This document shows, in pieces, positions 35,339-44,086 of a stretch of 64,000 nucleotides of DNA. Within the stretch, counting starts at the first letter, position 1, and each line of letters starts with the position of its first letter. The notes under the pieces were generated by a model that saw only the letters and a program-made list of their open reading frames with translations, was not told the DNA's origin and made no database searches. The DNA lies in contig JABAQM010000001.1 of assembly GCA_019187105.1 (NCBI GenBank), positions 1,426,001 to 1,490,000 of the forward strand. Reading direction: 5' to 3'. Source of the DNA: Fimbriimonadaceae bacterium. GTDB lineage: Bacteria > Armatimonadota > Fimbriimonadia > Fimbriimonadales > Fimbriimonadaceae. A program made the position numbers and the translations under genes.

Positions 35339-35929
35339 GTGCAATTTACGCTGACCAAACCTGCCCAACACGCGGACGAAGCCTCTCCCGAGCTTTTCGA
35401 GAGGCTGATGGAGAGTTCGCACCGCCAAGCGTACAGCTTGGCTTACCGTTTGACCGGTAACGCTAGCGAAGCCGAGGATCTCGTCCAAGAAGCCTTCGTT
35501 CGCGCCTACCGCTTCTTCCGGCGTTACGATCGTTCGTTGCCCTTCACCAGTTGGCTCTACCGGATCATTACCAATGTCCACATTGATTCCGTTCGCCGAC
35601 GGGGCAAGCTCCAAACGACGAGCTTGGATCACACCGGCGCCGACGGCGCGTCGACCTGGGAGATTGCCGATCCGAACGATTCGCCGGAAAAGGTCACGGT
35701 CGACCAGATTCTCGATAGCCACATTCAGCTTGGACTGAAAGCGATGACGCCCGAATTCCGAGCTGCCGTAGTGTTAGCCGATATTGAAGGCATGGCATAC
35801 GAGGATGTCGCTGAAGCGATGGGTACCTCCATCGGTACTGTCCGGTCCCGCATTCATCGCGGTCGGAAGCAACTTCGCGAGTACCTCAAGCTTTATTTCC
35901 CCAAGGAGTACGAGGAGGCGGCACGATGA
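35339..35929 (+). CDS. ECF sigma factor, sigma-E-like
   Basis: A 196-residue sigma-70 factor. Region 2 has AYRLTGNASEAEDLVQEAFVRAY and SWLYRIITNVHIDSVR; region 4 has TPEFRAAVVLADIEGM and IGTVRSRIHRGRKQLREYL. The GTG at 35339 is the family-fitting start; GATACT lies six bases before it. It heads a cluster with a zinc anti-sigma, an RseB-like protein and HtrA, the arrangement of envelope-stress sigma-E systems. It should activate periplasmic quality control. Confidence 0.93.
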   Translation: MQFTLTKPAQHADEASPELFERLMESSHRQAYSLAYRLTGNASEAEDLVQEAFVRAYRFFRRYDRSLPFTSWLYRIITNVHIDSVRRRGKLQTTSLDHTGADGASTWEIADPNDSPEKVTVDQILDSHIQLGLKAMTPEFRAAVVLADIEGMAYEDVAEAMGTSIGTVRSRIHRGRKQLREYLKLYFPKEYEEAAR

Positions 35930-36414
35930 ACTGCAATAACGTAAACGCCAAGCTCTCGGCTTATCTCGACGGCGAGGTCTGCGGTACCGAGATGATGATG
36001 ATCCGCAGCCACCTGCAATACTGCGACTCCTGCCGACAGGAGCTCGAGGAGATGCGTAACATCAAGCTCCTCTTGGGTGCACTGCCCGGCGCCGAACCGA
36101 ATGACACTCTCGTCGACCGGCTGAAGGGGCGGATTGCCTTGGAAAGCGGCACCGCTACCAGGCCCGTCTGGTGGGCTCGACCGCTCTTCTGGGCGCCCGC
36201 GGCAGCCGCCGTCGCCATCGGTATCTTCGCTGTTACGCGACAAAGCCAACCAGCTCCGACGACTGCACCCATGGATCCGACCAATCATATGGATCGGATT
36301 GTCGTGGAGACGTCGCCACGGTTCAATGCCGAGTTCGACCAAGTCATGCAAGCCAGCGCCGATCCGATCGGGGGCTCGAGCCCAATCATAACGGTGAACC
36401 ATGGCGGCCAGTAA
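35926..36414 (+). CDS. anti-sigma factor with zinc-binding N-terminus
   Basis: A 162-residue membrane protein. The N-terminal HxxxCxxC zinc motif (SHLQYCDSC, with an earlier NCNNVNAKLSAYLDGE) is that of ZAS anti-sigma factors; one transmembrane helix (about residues 88-107, FWAPAAAAVAIGIFAV) follows. The ATG overlaps the sigma stop by four bases, so the pair is made together. It should hold the sigma factor at the membrane until envelope stress. It overlaps the RseB-like gene by 14 bases. Confidence 0.9.
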   Translation: MNCNNVNAKLSAYLDGEVCGTEMMMIRSHLQYCDSCRQELEEMRNIKLLLGALPGAEPNDTLVDRLKGRIALESGTATRPVWWARPLFWAPAAAAVAIGIFAVTRQSQPAPTTAPMDPTNHMDRIVVETSPRFNAEFDQVMQASADPIGGSSPIITVNHGGQ

Positions 36415-37465
36415 GCAGCTCGCAGCATTGCTGGCAGCGGCTGCGGTCACTGCCGCGCAGGCCGATCCCCTCCAGGATGCCGATAGCCTCCTTCGAAAGG
36501 CCCTCAACGGGATCCCGAAGGTCAACGTCACCCTGATCCAGTCGATTCTGTCGCCCGATGGGTTCGATCTCGTTGTCAAGCTCCAGTCGGACGGTAATGG
36601 CCGGTCGCGGCGGGTGGTGCTGCAGCCCTTGCGGGAGCAAGGCATGTACGCGATCGACGACGGCAAAACCTGGTTCACGGTTAACCCTGACCGGAACGAG
36701 ATCTTCATCCAGGACTCCCCCGCACGGTTCCGACCTTGTCCGAAGATGCGATGGGGGCTGATCGAGCAGAACTACAAGCTTTCGATGGGGGCGACCGAGC
36801 GTGTCGCCGGCAAGCGCGCGATGACCGTCGTGGCGACCCCCAAGGCGCCGGGGATGTCCGTTCGGCGCTATACAATCGAACCGGATACCGGCCTCGTTCT
36901 TCGAATTCAGGTAACGGATAGCGCTCGAACCAAAACCTTGGTCGACACCATCGATGCCAAATTCAACATCGACCGTGACCCCGTTCTTTTCACGCCGCCA
37001 GACTTTGATCGCAATAAACTGGTTCGCTGTCCGAGCCCCAGGATCATGCGGAAGGCAAGCGACGCCCGGCCATTCGTTGGATTTGAGCCGCAAGTACCCA
37101 AAAAACTGCCGCTCGGCTTCAGCATTTATGAGACCCACGTGCTCGGGGCGAATGGCGACGCCTTTGTCGGCTTTAGGCTGTCAGACGGCTTAGCCACGGC
37201 CACCTTGTACCAATATCGCGAAGGCGCCAACACCAAGGAAGCTCCATTCGAGGCGTCCGAAGGCATCCGTAACAGCCAGGGCATCTTCTTCGTACTTCGG
37301 GGGGACCTACCTGAGGCCGCCCGCAAGAAGCTGCTCCAAGCCTTCCTTGAGCGGATGAAACTTCAGGCCGCCGTTTTCGGGGAACTTCCCGATCTGCGAC
37401 CGATGTTAGATTTACTACGACAACTTTCGGAGATGTCGGCACAGGGCTCGTTTGGGTCCTCCTAG
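36401..37465 (+). CDS. RseB/MucB-like periplasmic regulator
   Basis: A 354-residue exported protein (signal peptide LAALLAAAAVTAAQA). Residues 30-215 look like the LolA/LolB-like lipid-binding fold of RseB (FTVNPDRNEIFIQDS; RRYTIEPDTGLVLRIQVTD) and residues 230-330 like its smaller C-terminal domain (VPKKLPLGFSIYETHVL; SDGLATATLYQYRE). In E. coli RseB shields RseA from DegS; a similar shield here is inferred from gene order between anti-sigma and HtrA. The DUF1559-like families are excluded. Confidence 0.75.
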   Translation: MAASKQLAALLAAAAVTAAQADPLQDADSLLRKALNGIPKVNVTLIQSILSPDGFDLVVKLQSDGNGRSRRVVLQPLREQGMYAIDDGKTWFTVNPDRNEIFIQDSPARFRPCPKMRWGLIEQNYKLSMGATERVAGKRAMTVVATPKAPGMSVRRYTIEPDTGLVLRIQVTDSARTKTLVDTIDAKFNIDRDPVLFTPPDFDRNKLVRCPSPRIMRKASDARPFVGFEPQVPKKLPLGFSIYETHVLGANGDAFVGFRLSDGLATATLYQYREGANTKEAPFEASEGIRNSQGIFFVLRGDLPEAARKKLLQAFLERMKLQAAVFGELPDLRPMLDLLRQLSEMSAQGSFGSS

Positions 37466-37497
37466 CCGCCTCGCCAAGTGTCATTTGAGGCAGAACT

Positions 37498-39081
37498 GTG
37501 AAATCTTCAGCTCATTTCTTTAACCGACCCCTTGTCTGGATAGCCGGCGGAGCCCTCATGATGGCGGCCGCCTTCGCCACTCTAAAGACGGATGCGCCGG
37601 AATTGGTGCGATCGCATAGCCCGCTCCAGCCGGCAAAAATGTCGACGGTTAACACCCAAGTCGGCGAACCGCTTGAGAATCTAAGGGCCTTAGATCAGGC
37701 TTTCGTTAGCATTGTCGACTACGTGTCCCCTGCCGTCGTCCACATCAAGACGATGAGCAACAGCGGAGCCGACGAGGATGGCCGCAGGATCGGTACGGTT
37801 TCCGGCCAAGGCAGCGGCGTTATCTTCCGTCCTGACGGATGGATCATCACCAACGATCACGTCGTCAACGGGTTCGACAAGGTTACCGTTGTCCTGAACG
37901 ATGGGCGCGAGCTCCAGGGCACGGTCCGCCGGGCAAATGACCCGACGATCGACATTGCCGTCGTCAAGATCGATGGTGACCAGTTCCCGACAGCGCGACT
38001 TGCCGACAGCAACAAGATTCGATCTGGTCAATACGCGATCGCGATTGGCTCGCCTTTCGGCTTCGAGAACAGCGTTACGATCGGACACATCAGTGGTCTT
38101 GGTCGCTCCAATGCCGTAACCGATATGGTGCAGGGCACGCGGTCCTATTCCGACCTGCTCCAGACCGATGCGCCGATCAACCCTGGTAACTCTGGTGGAC
38201 CGCTCGCCAATATCGATGGCGAGGTCGTGGGTATCAATACTTCGATCTACAGCGGCAACGGCGGCAATATGGGAATCGGCTTTGCCATCCCGAGCAACCA
38301 AGCACGCCTTATCGCGGAGATGCTGATTGAGAAGGGCAAAATCGTCCGCGGATACCTGGGCGTTCTTCCTGAGAACCTCAAGGAATTCGAGAAGAAGAAG
38401 CTCAAGGTCGAGAAGGGTGCCATCTTGCGTGAAGTACCTAGCGACGGCCCTGGCGCAACCGCCGGCCTCAAGCCGTCGGACATCGTAACCCGGGTTGGCG
38501 ATGTGGATGTCGTGACCCACGTTGACCTTCGGAATGCCATGCTCAAGTACGGCCCTGGCACGACCGTGGAAGTTAACTACCTTCGCAACGGCCTGGCGAG
38601 GACGGCTAAGATCAAGGTCGCCGAGCCACCGAGCCTCGTTGCCCGTGCACCAGAGAGCAGCGGCTCACCCGATGATATGCCGAAGCGACTCCGTGAGTTC
38701 TTCGGTAATCCCGACCGGAGCATGCCAAGGCTGTTCGAATCCGAACCCGAAGGCAAGGACGTTCCACCTCTGCGAGAGGGCAAGGCTCGACTCGGCGTCT
38801 CCGTCGGATCCATCAGCGATGCCGACCGCAAGCAGTTCCATATCCCGGCCGACGTAACGGGCGTGGTTGTCAAGGCTGTGGAGCCGGATTCGGTGGCGGC
38901 CAAGCTGGGCATGGAGACCGGAGATGTGATTCAGACGTTGGGTTCCAAGCCAATCAAGACTCCAGAAGATCTGATCAAGGCGATGGCCGATGTTAAGTGG
39001 GGTGATACCCGCCAGCTGAAGGTCAGCCGATTCTCAGAATCCGGGCGAATGGATCAAGACCGTCCCGTCACCTTTAAGTAG
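37498..39081 (+). CDS. htrA: HtrA/DegP-type periplasmic serine endopeptidase
   Basis: A 527-residue Do-family protease with an N-terminal membrane anchor (residues 12-28). The triad is His121 (TNDHVV), Asp152 (DIAVVKI) and Ser232 (GNSGGP), all present. Two PDZ domains (about 280-380 and 425-515) follow, the second with GDVIQTLGSKPIKTPEDL. It degrades or refolds misfolded periplasmic proteins. The GTG start has TTGAGGC upstream. It is the last gene of the sigma-E-like operon and is followed by a strong terminator. Its role matches the upstream regulators. Confidence 0.95.
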   Translation: MKSSAHFFNRPLVWIAGGALMMAAAFATLKTDAPELVRSHSPLQPAKMSTVNTQVGEPLENLRALDQAFVSIVDYVSPAVVHIKTMSNSGADEDGRRIGTVSGQGSGVIFRPDGWIITNDHVVNGFDKVTVVLNDGRELQGTVRRANDPTIDIAVVKIDGDQFPTARLADSNKIRSGQYAIAIGSPFGFENSVTIGHISGLGRSNAVTDMVQGTRSYSDLLQTDAPINPGNSGGPLANIDGEVVGINTSIYSGNGGNMGIGFAIPSNQARLIAEMLIEKGKIVRGYLGVLPENLKEFEKKKLKVEKGAILREVPSDGPGATAGLKPSDIVTRVGDVDVVTHVDLRNAMLKYGPGTTVEVNYLRNGLARTAKIKVAEPPSLVARAPESSGSPDDMPKRLREFFGNPDRSMPRLFESEPEGKDVPPLREGKARLGVSVGSISDADRKQFHIPADVTGVVVKAVEPDSVAAKLGMETGDVIQTLGSKPIKTPEDLIKAMADVKWGDTRQLKVSRFSESGRMDQDRPVTFK

Positions 39082-39109
39082 TCCGACTCATAGCACGACC
39101 AACATAAAA

Positions 39110-39144
39110 CGGCTCCACCCCTAGTGGGAGGAGCCGATTTTTTT
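39110..39144 (+). terminator. bidirectional terminator between htrA and the Fur-like gene
   Basis: CGGCTCC and CCC pair with GGG and GGAGCCG around a CTAGT loop, with one A-A mismatch, followed by ATTTTTTT. Reading leftward, the same stem is followed by TTTT, so it can also end the convergent Fur-like transcript. Confidence 0.85.
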
Positions 39145-39164
39145 GTGAGAGCTGACCGAGGCAA

Positions 39165-39617
39165 CTACTTCTTGATGAATCTGCCCGTAATCTCAAGCTT
39201 GATGCTGTCCGGATCGAACTTCATCGATGAAATCAGCTGTCGCACGGCGTTTGCGGTCGGAGCGTCGATCGTGATTTCCCGAACCGTCCCCTTGTCTCGA
39301 TCGATGACATGGGCAATATCGACCTTGTGCTCGTCGTCCATCGTGCAGGCGATATAGCCGTCCAAAATGCCGATATGATGGATCAGCCCCACTTCCATCA
39401 GAGTCGACAAGATCCGATATACGCTGACGACGTCGATGCGGCCCCCGGCATTGACTATCTTCTCGTGAACGCCGTACGCGCTCAGAGCAACGTCAGAGTC
39501 GGCAAGCCCCCGGATGACCTGGATACGAGGCATGGTGATGCGGTAGCCGTGTCGTCTCAGTACCTCAATGCAGCGATCCTCGTATGCCCGGGCTGTTTTG
39601 CTGTTTGCTTGCAACAT
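39165..39617 (-). CDS. Fur-family transcriptional regulator, atypical metal site
   Basis: A 150-residue protein with the Fur winged helix (RRHGYRITMPRIQVI; VSVYRILSTLMEVGLIHHI). The C-terminal domain has only one Cys (YIACTMDDEHKVDIAHVIDRD, listed here within a broken motif), and the CxxC structural-zinc pairs of Fur, Zur and PerR are missing. Sensor-site His and Asp/Glu are partly kept. It may sense metal without structural zinc, or not sense metal at all. GAGGGAG lies 5 bases before the start. Likely a repressor; regulon unknown. Confidence 0.8.
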   Translation of the reverse strand: MLQANSKTARAYEDRCIEVLRRHGYRITMPRIQVIRGLADSDVALSAYGVHEKIVNAGGRIDVVSVYRILSTLMEVGLIHHIGILDGYIACTMDDEHKVDIAHVIDRDKGTVREITIDAPTANAVRQLISSMKFDPDSIKLEITGRFIKK

Positions 39618-39634
39618 TGGTTCTCCCTCTCGTC

Positions 39635-39654
39635 GCGCCAGTGGTTGCTGGCGC
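39635..39654 (-). promoter_or_regulatory. hairpin in the leader of the Fur-like gene
   Basis: GCGCCAG (39635-39641) and CTGGCGC (39648-39654) form a perfect 7-bp stem with a six-base loop, 17 bases before the start. It may be an operator or mRNA structure. Confidence 0.35.
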
Positions 39655-39782
39655 TACCCCGTGAGGTTAGCCCACGGCCATTCCAATTGTTCGCATTCGG
39701 GTATCGGCGAACCTGATTGAGGCGGCGTTCTTATGATTTTTTGATAGCAATTTACAGCGTATTCGGCCTCCGGAGAAATTTA

Positions 39783-39813
39783 GGTTCATTTGAACCGGAT
39801 TTCGTGATATGAT
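39783..39813 (+). promoter_or_regulatory. extended -10 promoter with palindrome
   Basis: TGATATGAT (39805-39813) is an extended -10 (TGn plus TATGAT). Upstream, GGTTCA-TT-TGAACC (39783-39796) is a perfect palindrome overlapping the -35 position, so it could be an operator. Confidence 0.5.
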
Positions 39814-39871
39814 AGGTCTCGTGGATTTACCGGCGGGAAACTGACCGATAAACCTAATCACGGAGGGATTG

Positions 39872-40069
39872 ATGAAGTTTTACGACCTCAAGAAGCGAGA
39901 TCACGTCGAAGTTCCGGAATCGGACATTAAGAAGAAGAAGATGGTTCGAAAAACCAAATCGGGTGAACAGACTCGATATGCCCTGATGGCAAGCTATGAT
40001 GGCCGCACGCTGTACAAGTTCGTCAACGAGGCCACTTACAAGTCGACTAACGTGCCTGAGACGAAGTAA
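39872..40069 (+). CDS. small basic protein of 65 residues
   Basis: A short, highly charged protein starting MKFYDLKKRDHVEVPESDI, with a central KKKKMVRKTKSGEQTRY. It has no membrane segment or signal. CGGAGGG lies 4 bases before the ATG, giving one of the best ribosome-binding sites in the window. It forms an independent unit with its own promoter and terminator. Codon use is coding-like. Its family is not recognised; a nucleic-acid or ribosome-binding role is only suggested by charge. Confidence 0.75.
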   Translation: MKFYDLKKRDHVEVPESDIKKKKMVRKTKSGEQTRYALMASYDGRTLYKFVNEATYKSTNVPETK

Positions 40070-40088
40070 CGACTCAACAGATTTTTCT

Positions 40089-40118
40089 AGCCCGGCCCCG
40101 TGCCGGGCTTTCTTTTTT
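40089..40118 (+). terminator. intrinsic terminator of the 65-residue gene
   Basis: AGCCCGGC (40089-40096) pairs with GCCGGGCT (40102-40109) around CCCGT; TTCTTTTTT follows. Confidence 0.85.
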
Positions 40119-40165
40119 ATAGTGCTCCAGCAACGGCTCGGGGGTCTCGCTTCGTAGAAACCTAA

Positions 40166-41587
40166 ATGCGCCCAGCATCCGACAACGAGATCGAAACCGA
40201 GTCGGGCCTGGTCGTCACTCCCCACGATACGGAACACCCGGCACGCGTGGTTTGGGCTTTAGCCTGGCCAGCGGTCGCGCTTAACTCGATGCAAGTCATC
40301 AACGTCCTGTTGGACCGGGGCTTCATCGGGCAACTGGAGGCCAGCGCATTGACCGCTCAGGGTGGCTCGACCAACGTGATGTTCCTGATGTTCTCAATCG
40401 CGATGGCGATTGGAACCGCCGCGACCGCCCTTGTTAGCCGGGCCTACGGCGCGGGGCAGGTGTCCGAATTCCGAGCCGCCAACCGCCAGACTCTCGCTCT
40501 GACGATTTGGCTTGGAATCCTCTTTGCATTGCTCGGCATGGCTGCAGCGGGGCCCAGCGCGCGAGCCCTTTTGCCGGCGAACGACACGCGCGCCATTGAG
40601 CTGATGACGCAGTTCCTGACGGTTTATGCCATCGGGATGCCAGCCATCTACGTCATTCAGACCCTAGCCGGCTCCTTGCGTGGAATTGGCGACACCAAGA
40701 GCCCGATGGTCATCTCGGGCATCCAGATCGGGCTCCATATCCTGTTCAACTTCATCTTCATCTTTCCGCCTCGGTCGACATCCATCGGCATCACCATCCC
40801 TGGCCTGAACCTCGGACTCAACGGAGCGGCGTGGGCACTTTCCCTTTCTGCCTGGTGTGCCGCCGCTGGCTATATGTTCTATGTCGCAAGAACGCCACTC
40901 GGCACGATCGCCGGCTTTGGCCTGCCCGATCTCGGATGGGCTAAACGGATCCTGCGGATCGCAACACCCGCAGCTACAATGTCTGTCCTTCGGGTGGCGT
41001 CGCTGGCCGCGTTTACGCTCGTTCTCAAGACAGTGCCCAACGCCTCTGCGGCGATCGCCGCCATGTCGATTGCGTTTGCCATCGAAGCGATCATGTTCAT
41101 GCCTGCTTTCGGCCTATCGATGGCTGCGGCAGCCCTGGTCGGACAGAGCCTTGGAATGAACCGCCCCGACCGAGCCGAACGCCTCGCCTGGACAGCCGGC
41201 CACCACGGGGCTCTCGTTGTCGCTCTGGTCGCGATCCCCATCTTCTTCGGCGCCTCCGGCATCGCACATTTTCTGGTTGACGGGAAGGAGGCGATTGTGA
41301 CGGAAGCGACGAATCTCATCCGTTGGCTGTGCATCACCGAAGTTCTGTTCGCCTATGCGATGGTGATGATCGGTGGAATGCAGGGCGCGGGGGATACGGT
41401 TCGGCCGATGTGGATCACCATCGTCTGCATGTGGCTGCTGCGCGTGCCGCTGTCGTGGGCGCTCGCAATTCCGTTCGGCCTTGGAGCAACCGGAGCCTGG
41501 ATCGCGATGAGTGGCACCCAGGCGGTTCAAGGATTTATGGCGATCGCCCTTTTCAAGCAAGGGCGCTGGAAGCACCAGAAAGTCTGA
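40166..41587 (+). CDS. MATE-family efflux transporter
   Basis: A 473-residue membrane protein with about twelve hydrophobic segments in two related halves, as in MATE exporters. Near the start of each half are VVWALAWPAVALNSMQVINVLLDRGFIG (split in text) and the matching second-half LRIATPAATMSVLRVASLAAF. It should expel cationic or lipid-linked compounds using a sodium or proton gradient. No regulator is adjacent. The start ATG has weak translation signals. It is followed by corA after 41 bases. Confidence 0.9.
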   Translation: MRPASDNEIETESGLVVTPHDTEHPARVVWALAWPAVALNSMQVINVLLDRGFIGQLEASALTAQGGSTNVMFLMFSIAMAIGTAATALVSRAYGAGQVSEFRAANRQTLALTIWLGILFALLGMAAAGPSARALLPANDTRAIELMTQFLTVYAIGMPAIYVIQTLAGSLRGIGDTKSPMVISGIQIGLHILFNFIFIFPPRSTSIGITIPGLNLGLNGAAWALSLSAWCAAAGYMFYVARTPLGTIAGFGLPDLGWAKRILRIATPAATMSVLRVASLAAFTLVLKTVPNASAAIAAMSIAFAIEAIMFMPAFGLSMAAAALVGQSLGMNRPDRAERLAWTAGHHGALVVALVAIPIFFGASGIAHFLVDGKEAIVTEATNLIRWLCITEVLFAYAMVMIGGMQGAGDTVRPMWITIVCMWLLRVPLSWALAIPFGLGATGAWIAMSGTQAVQGFMAIALFKQGRWKHQKV

Positions 41588-41628
41588 TTCGGAATCATTT
41601 TCCGACCGGCTAGCGTGTACACCGATAG

Positions 41629-42630
41629 ATGAATTCTCCAGAAATGCCGTGGCGAACGGACACGGAGCGGGGCGTGGAATATCGCGCCGCCGTTTTCCTG
41701 GGTCGAGGCACGCCCGTAGCGGCGGAACTTGAAGAAGCGGCCCATAGCCAAGGCCAAGGCATGGCCTGGATCCAGCTTCGGCGGGGACCCGAGGCCATGA
41801 TCGACAATCTGGCCAGCCTCTTCGATCTTCCGGTGGAGTCGATCCACGGCCTGTTCGAGGTCAACGTGCTGCCCAAGTACCGTGAGGCGGGAGCATGGGC
41901 CATTCTCGCCGTTTTCAAGCCGTATTCGGGACCGTCTCGGGAGCCGGACGAAACTCAACTTGGGTTGATGTTGAGCGAGCATGTGCTGGTCACGGTCGTG
42001 CGGGACGAATGCGAGATCACCAACCCTTGGTTTGGAAGCTGGATCGCAGACCCTCAGGGCATCGGCAATACCCCGGCCGAGGTCTTGGCCAACATCCTGG
42101 ATGATGTGGTGGACGGCTTCTTTCCCGTAATCGACGGCATCGAGGATGAAGTGGAGGACATGGAAGAGCAAGTGTTTGCCAATGAGCCCTTCTCGATTCC
42201 TTCGGCCCTACGACTCAAACGCAAGCTCCTGGGGGTGCGCAAAGCTATTTCGCCAACCAGGGATGGACTGAATGCCTTGATGCGCCGGGATGCCGCTGGA
42301 TTTACGCGGAACGTCCGTGCGGATGTCCAAGACGTGTACGACCACAGCTTGAGGCTCATCGAGCGGTGCGACGTCAACCGTGAACTGCTCGCCGACGTCC
42401 TTGATGGTCACCAAAACGTCGTCGCCAATCAGATGAACGTGGTGATGAAGACCCTCACGGTGATCAGTACCATGCTCATGTCGATCGGTTTGATATCGGG
42501 AATTTACGGGATGAACTTCCAGTTCATGCCGGAAACGGAGTCGGTCTTGGGCTATCCGATCGCGCTAGGGGCAATGGTTCTCGTCGCCTGGATTGAATGG
42601 ATCATTTTCCGAAAGAAGGGCTGGGTATAG
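41629..42630 (+). CDS. corA: CorA-family magnesium/cobalt transporter
   Basis: A 333-residue protein with a large cytoplasmic alpha/beta funnel domain followed by two C-terminal transmembrane helices. The signature GMN lies in GIYGMNFQFMPE at the pore entrance, and the preceding VISTMLMSIGLISGIYG is the first helix. It ends with a short basic tail (FRKKGWV). CorA pentamers import Mg2+ and are gated by it. The neighbour MATE gene is only 41 bases upstream, but no link is implied. Confidence 0.92.
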   Translation: MNSPEMPWRTDTERGVEYRAAVFLGRGTPVAAELEEAAHSQGQGMAWIQLRRGPEAMIDNLASLFDLPVESIHGLFEVNVLPKYREAGAWAILAVFKPYSGPSREPDETQLGLMLSEHVLVTVVRDECEITNPWFGSWIADPQGIGNTPAEVLANILDDVVDGFFPVIDGIEDEVEDMEEQVFANEPFSIPSALRLKRKLLGVRKAISPTRDGLNALMRRDAAGFTRNVRADVQDVYDHSLRLIERCDVNRELLADVLDGHQNVVANQMNVVMKTLTVISTMLMSIGLISGIYGMNFQFMPETESVLGYPIALGAMVLVAWIEWIIFRKKGWV

Positions 42631-42658
42631 ACATCAAACCGACCCCTGGAGTCTGACC

Positions 42659-43966
42659 CTAGCTGGGAACCAGCAGGAGGTCTGCGCTCGACGCAACCAT
42701 ACTTCGACCGTGCTCGACGTAGTAGTCGAACTCCTGCGGAAAGACCCGTAGCGCTGCGGCAACGGGCCAGGCTGCGGCATCGCCAAGACCGCAGAAGCTC
42801 CGCCCATCGATCAAGCCGCAAATCTCCAACAGAAGAGCCGGATCGGATGCTTGGCCTTGTCCTTTGACGATGCGCTCAAGGATCTGGAGCATCCAAGTAG
42901 TGCCTTCGCGGCAAGGCGTGCATTTGCCGCAGCTCTCCCGTGCGTAAAACAGCGCGGTACGCCAGATGAAGCTCACGATGCAGGTGTGCTCGTTCAAGAA
43001 CATGCATCCGCCGCTACCCACCATGGACTGCACTTCGGCCATTTCCTCGTAACCGATCACGGCCCGTCGACACATTTCCGCATCCATAATCGGCACCGAG
43101 CTTCCACCCGGCACACAGGCCTTGAGGTCGCCGCCCTTCATGCCTCCCGCCATTTCGAGGAGCTCCATTAGGGTCGTACCGAATTCGATCTCGTAGTTGC
43201 CCGGCTTATTCACATGGCCGGAAACGCTAAACAGCTTGGTTCCTCGGGAGTTCTTGGTCGAGGCGCCGAGGGTCGCATACCATTCGCCGCCTTTCGTGAT
43301 AATCGCCGGCGCGCAGGCATAGGTCTCGACATTGTTGATCACGGTCGGGTGATCCCAAAGGCCGGCAACCGTTGGTAGAGGAGCGTGCGGGAACTTGAGG
43401 CGCGGCATGCCACGCTCACCCATCAAGCTGCTCATCAGGGCCGACTCCTCGCCGCATTCGTAAGAACCCGCGCCGAGATGGATATCAAGATCGAAGTCGA
43501 AGCCCGAGCCCATGATGTTCTTGCCAAGCAGACCAGCGGCATACGCCTCGTCGATCGCCTTTCGCATCGCCCGAGCAGCGTCGACGAATTCGCCTCGGAT
43601 ATAAATGAACCCCTGATCGCCCTGTGTCGCGTAGCCGGCGATCGTCATCCCCTCAATGACGAGGAACGGAGTTTCCTCCATGAGCTGCTTGTCTTTGAAC
43701 GTCCCCGGCTCACCCTCGTCGGCATTGCAGAGAATGTAGTGGCGCCGAACCTTTTCCTTCTCAATGCCGTTCCACTTGATCCAAGTGGGAAACCCGGCTC
43801 CCCCGCGGCCACGCAGGCCCGAGGCTTTGACTTGGTCAATGACCGCCTGCCGTTCCATTCCCAAGGCTTTCTTTAGCGCTTCGAAGCCTCCCTTTGCGCG
43901 GTAGCCGTCCAGGGTGGCAAAAGCGGGATCGTGGGCATGCTCCAGCAGCAGCTTGTACTCGGCCAT
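42659..43966 (-). CDS. nuoF: NADH-quinone oxidoreductase subunit F
   Basis: A 435-residue subunit that carries FMN and the N3 [4Fe-4S] cluster and accepts electrons from NADH. It has RGRGGAGFPTWIKW and NADEGEPGTFKD (NADH/FMN binding), GAGSYECGEESALMSSLMG, and the cluster motif SCGKCTPC with the later Cys in SFCGLGDAA. It stands alone, without nuoE or nuoG next to it, as complex I genes are scattered or the operon lies elsewhere. TAGAAT sits 12 bases before the start. Confidence 0.95.
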   Translation of the reverse strand: MAEYKLLLEHAHDPAFATLDGYRAKGGFEALKKALGMERQAVIDQVKASGLRGRGGAGFPTWIKWNGIEKEKVRRHYILCNADEGEPGTFKDKQLMEETPFLVIEGMTIAGYATQGDQGFIYIRGEFVDAARAMRKAIDEAYAAGLLGKNIMGSGFDFDLDIHLGAGSYECGEESALMSSLMGERGMPRLKFPHAPLPTVAGLWDHPTVINNVETYACAPAIITKGGEWYATLGASTKNSRGTKLFSVSGHVNKPGNYEIEFGTTLMELLEMAGGMKGGDLKACVPGGSSVPIMDAEMCRRAVIGYEEMAEVQSMVGSGGCMFLNEHTCIVSFIWRTALFYARESCGKCTPCREGTTWMLQILERIVKGQGQASDPALLLEICGLIDGRSFCGLGDAAAWPVAAALRVFPQEFDYYVEHGRSMVASSADLLLVPS

Positions 43967-44040
43967 AGGCTCAATCAGATTCTACTGAATTTGGGTTATC
44001 GGGGTCATAGCCGACGACGCCTCCAAACTCGCCAAACCAA

Positions 44041-44071
44041 CAAAAAAGCCCCTGCCTTGAAAGCAGGGGCT
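44041..44071 (-). terminator. intrinsic terminator after flgE
   Basis: AGCCCCTGC (44047-44055) pairs with GCAGGGGCT (44063-44071) around CTTGAAA. Read on the minus strand, TTTTTT follows. Confidence 0.85.
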
Positions 44072-44086
44072 ACATGGTCAAAGCGG

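Noticed and set aside
34535-35722. A 395-codon minus-strand frame opposite holB and the sigma gene
   Set aside because: It spans two well-supported genes on the other strand and has a composition of a reverse-frame artefact.
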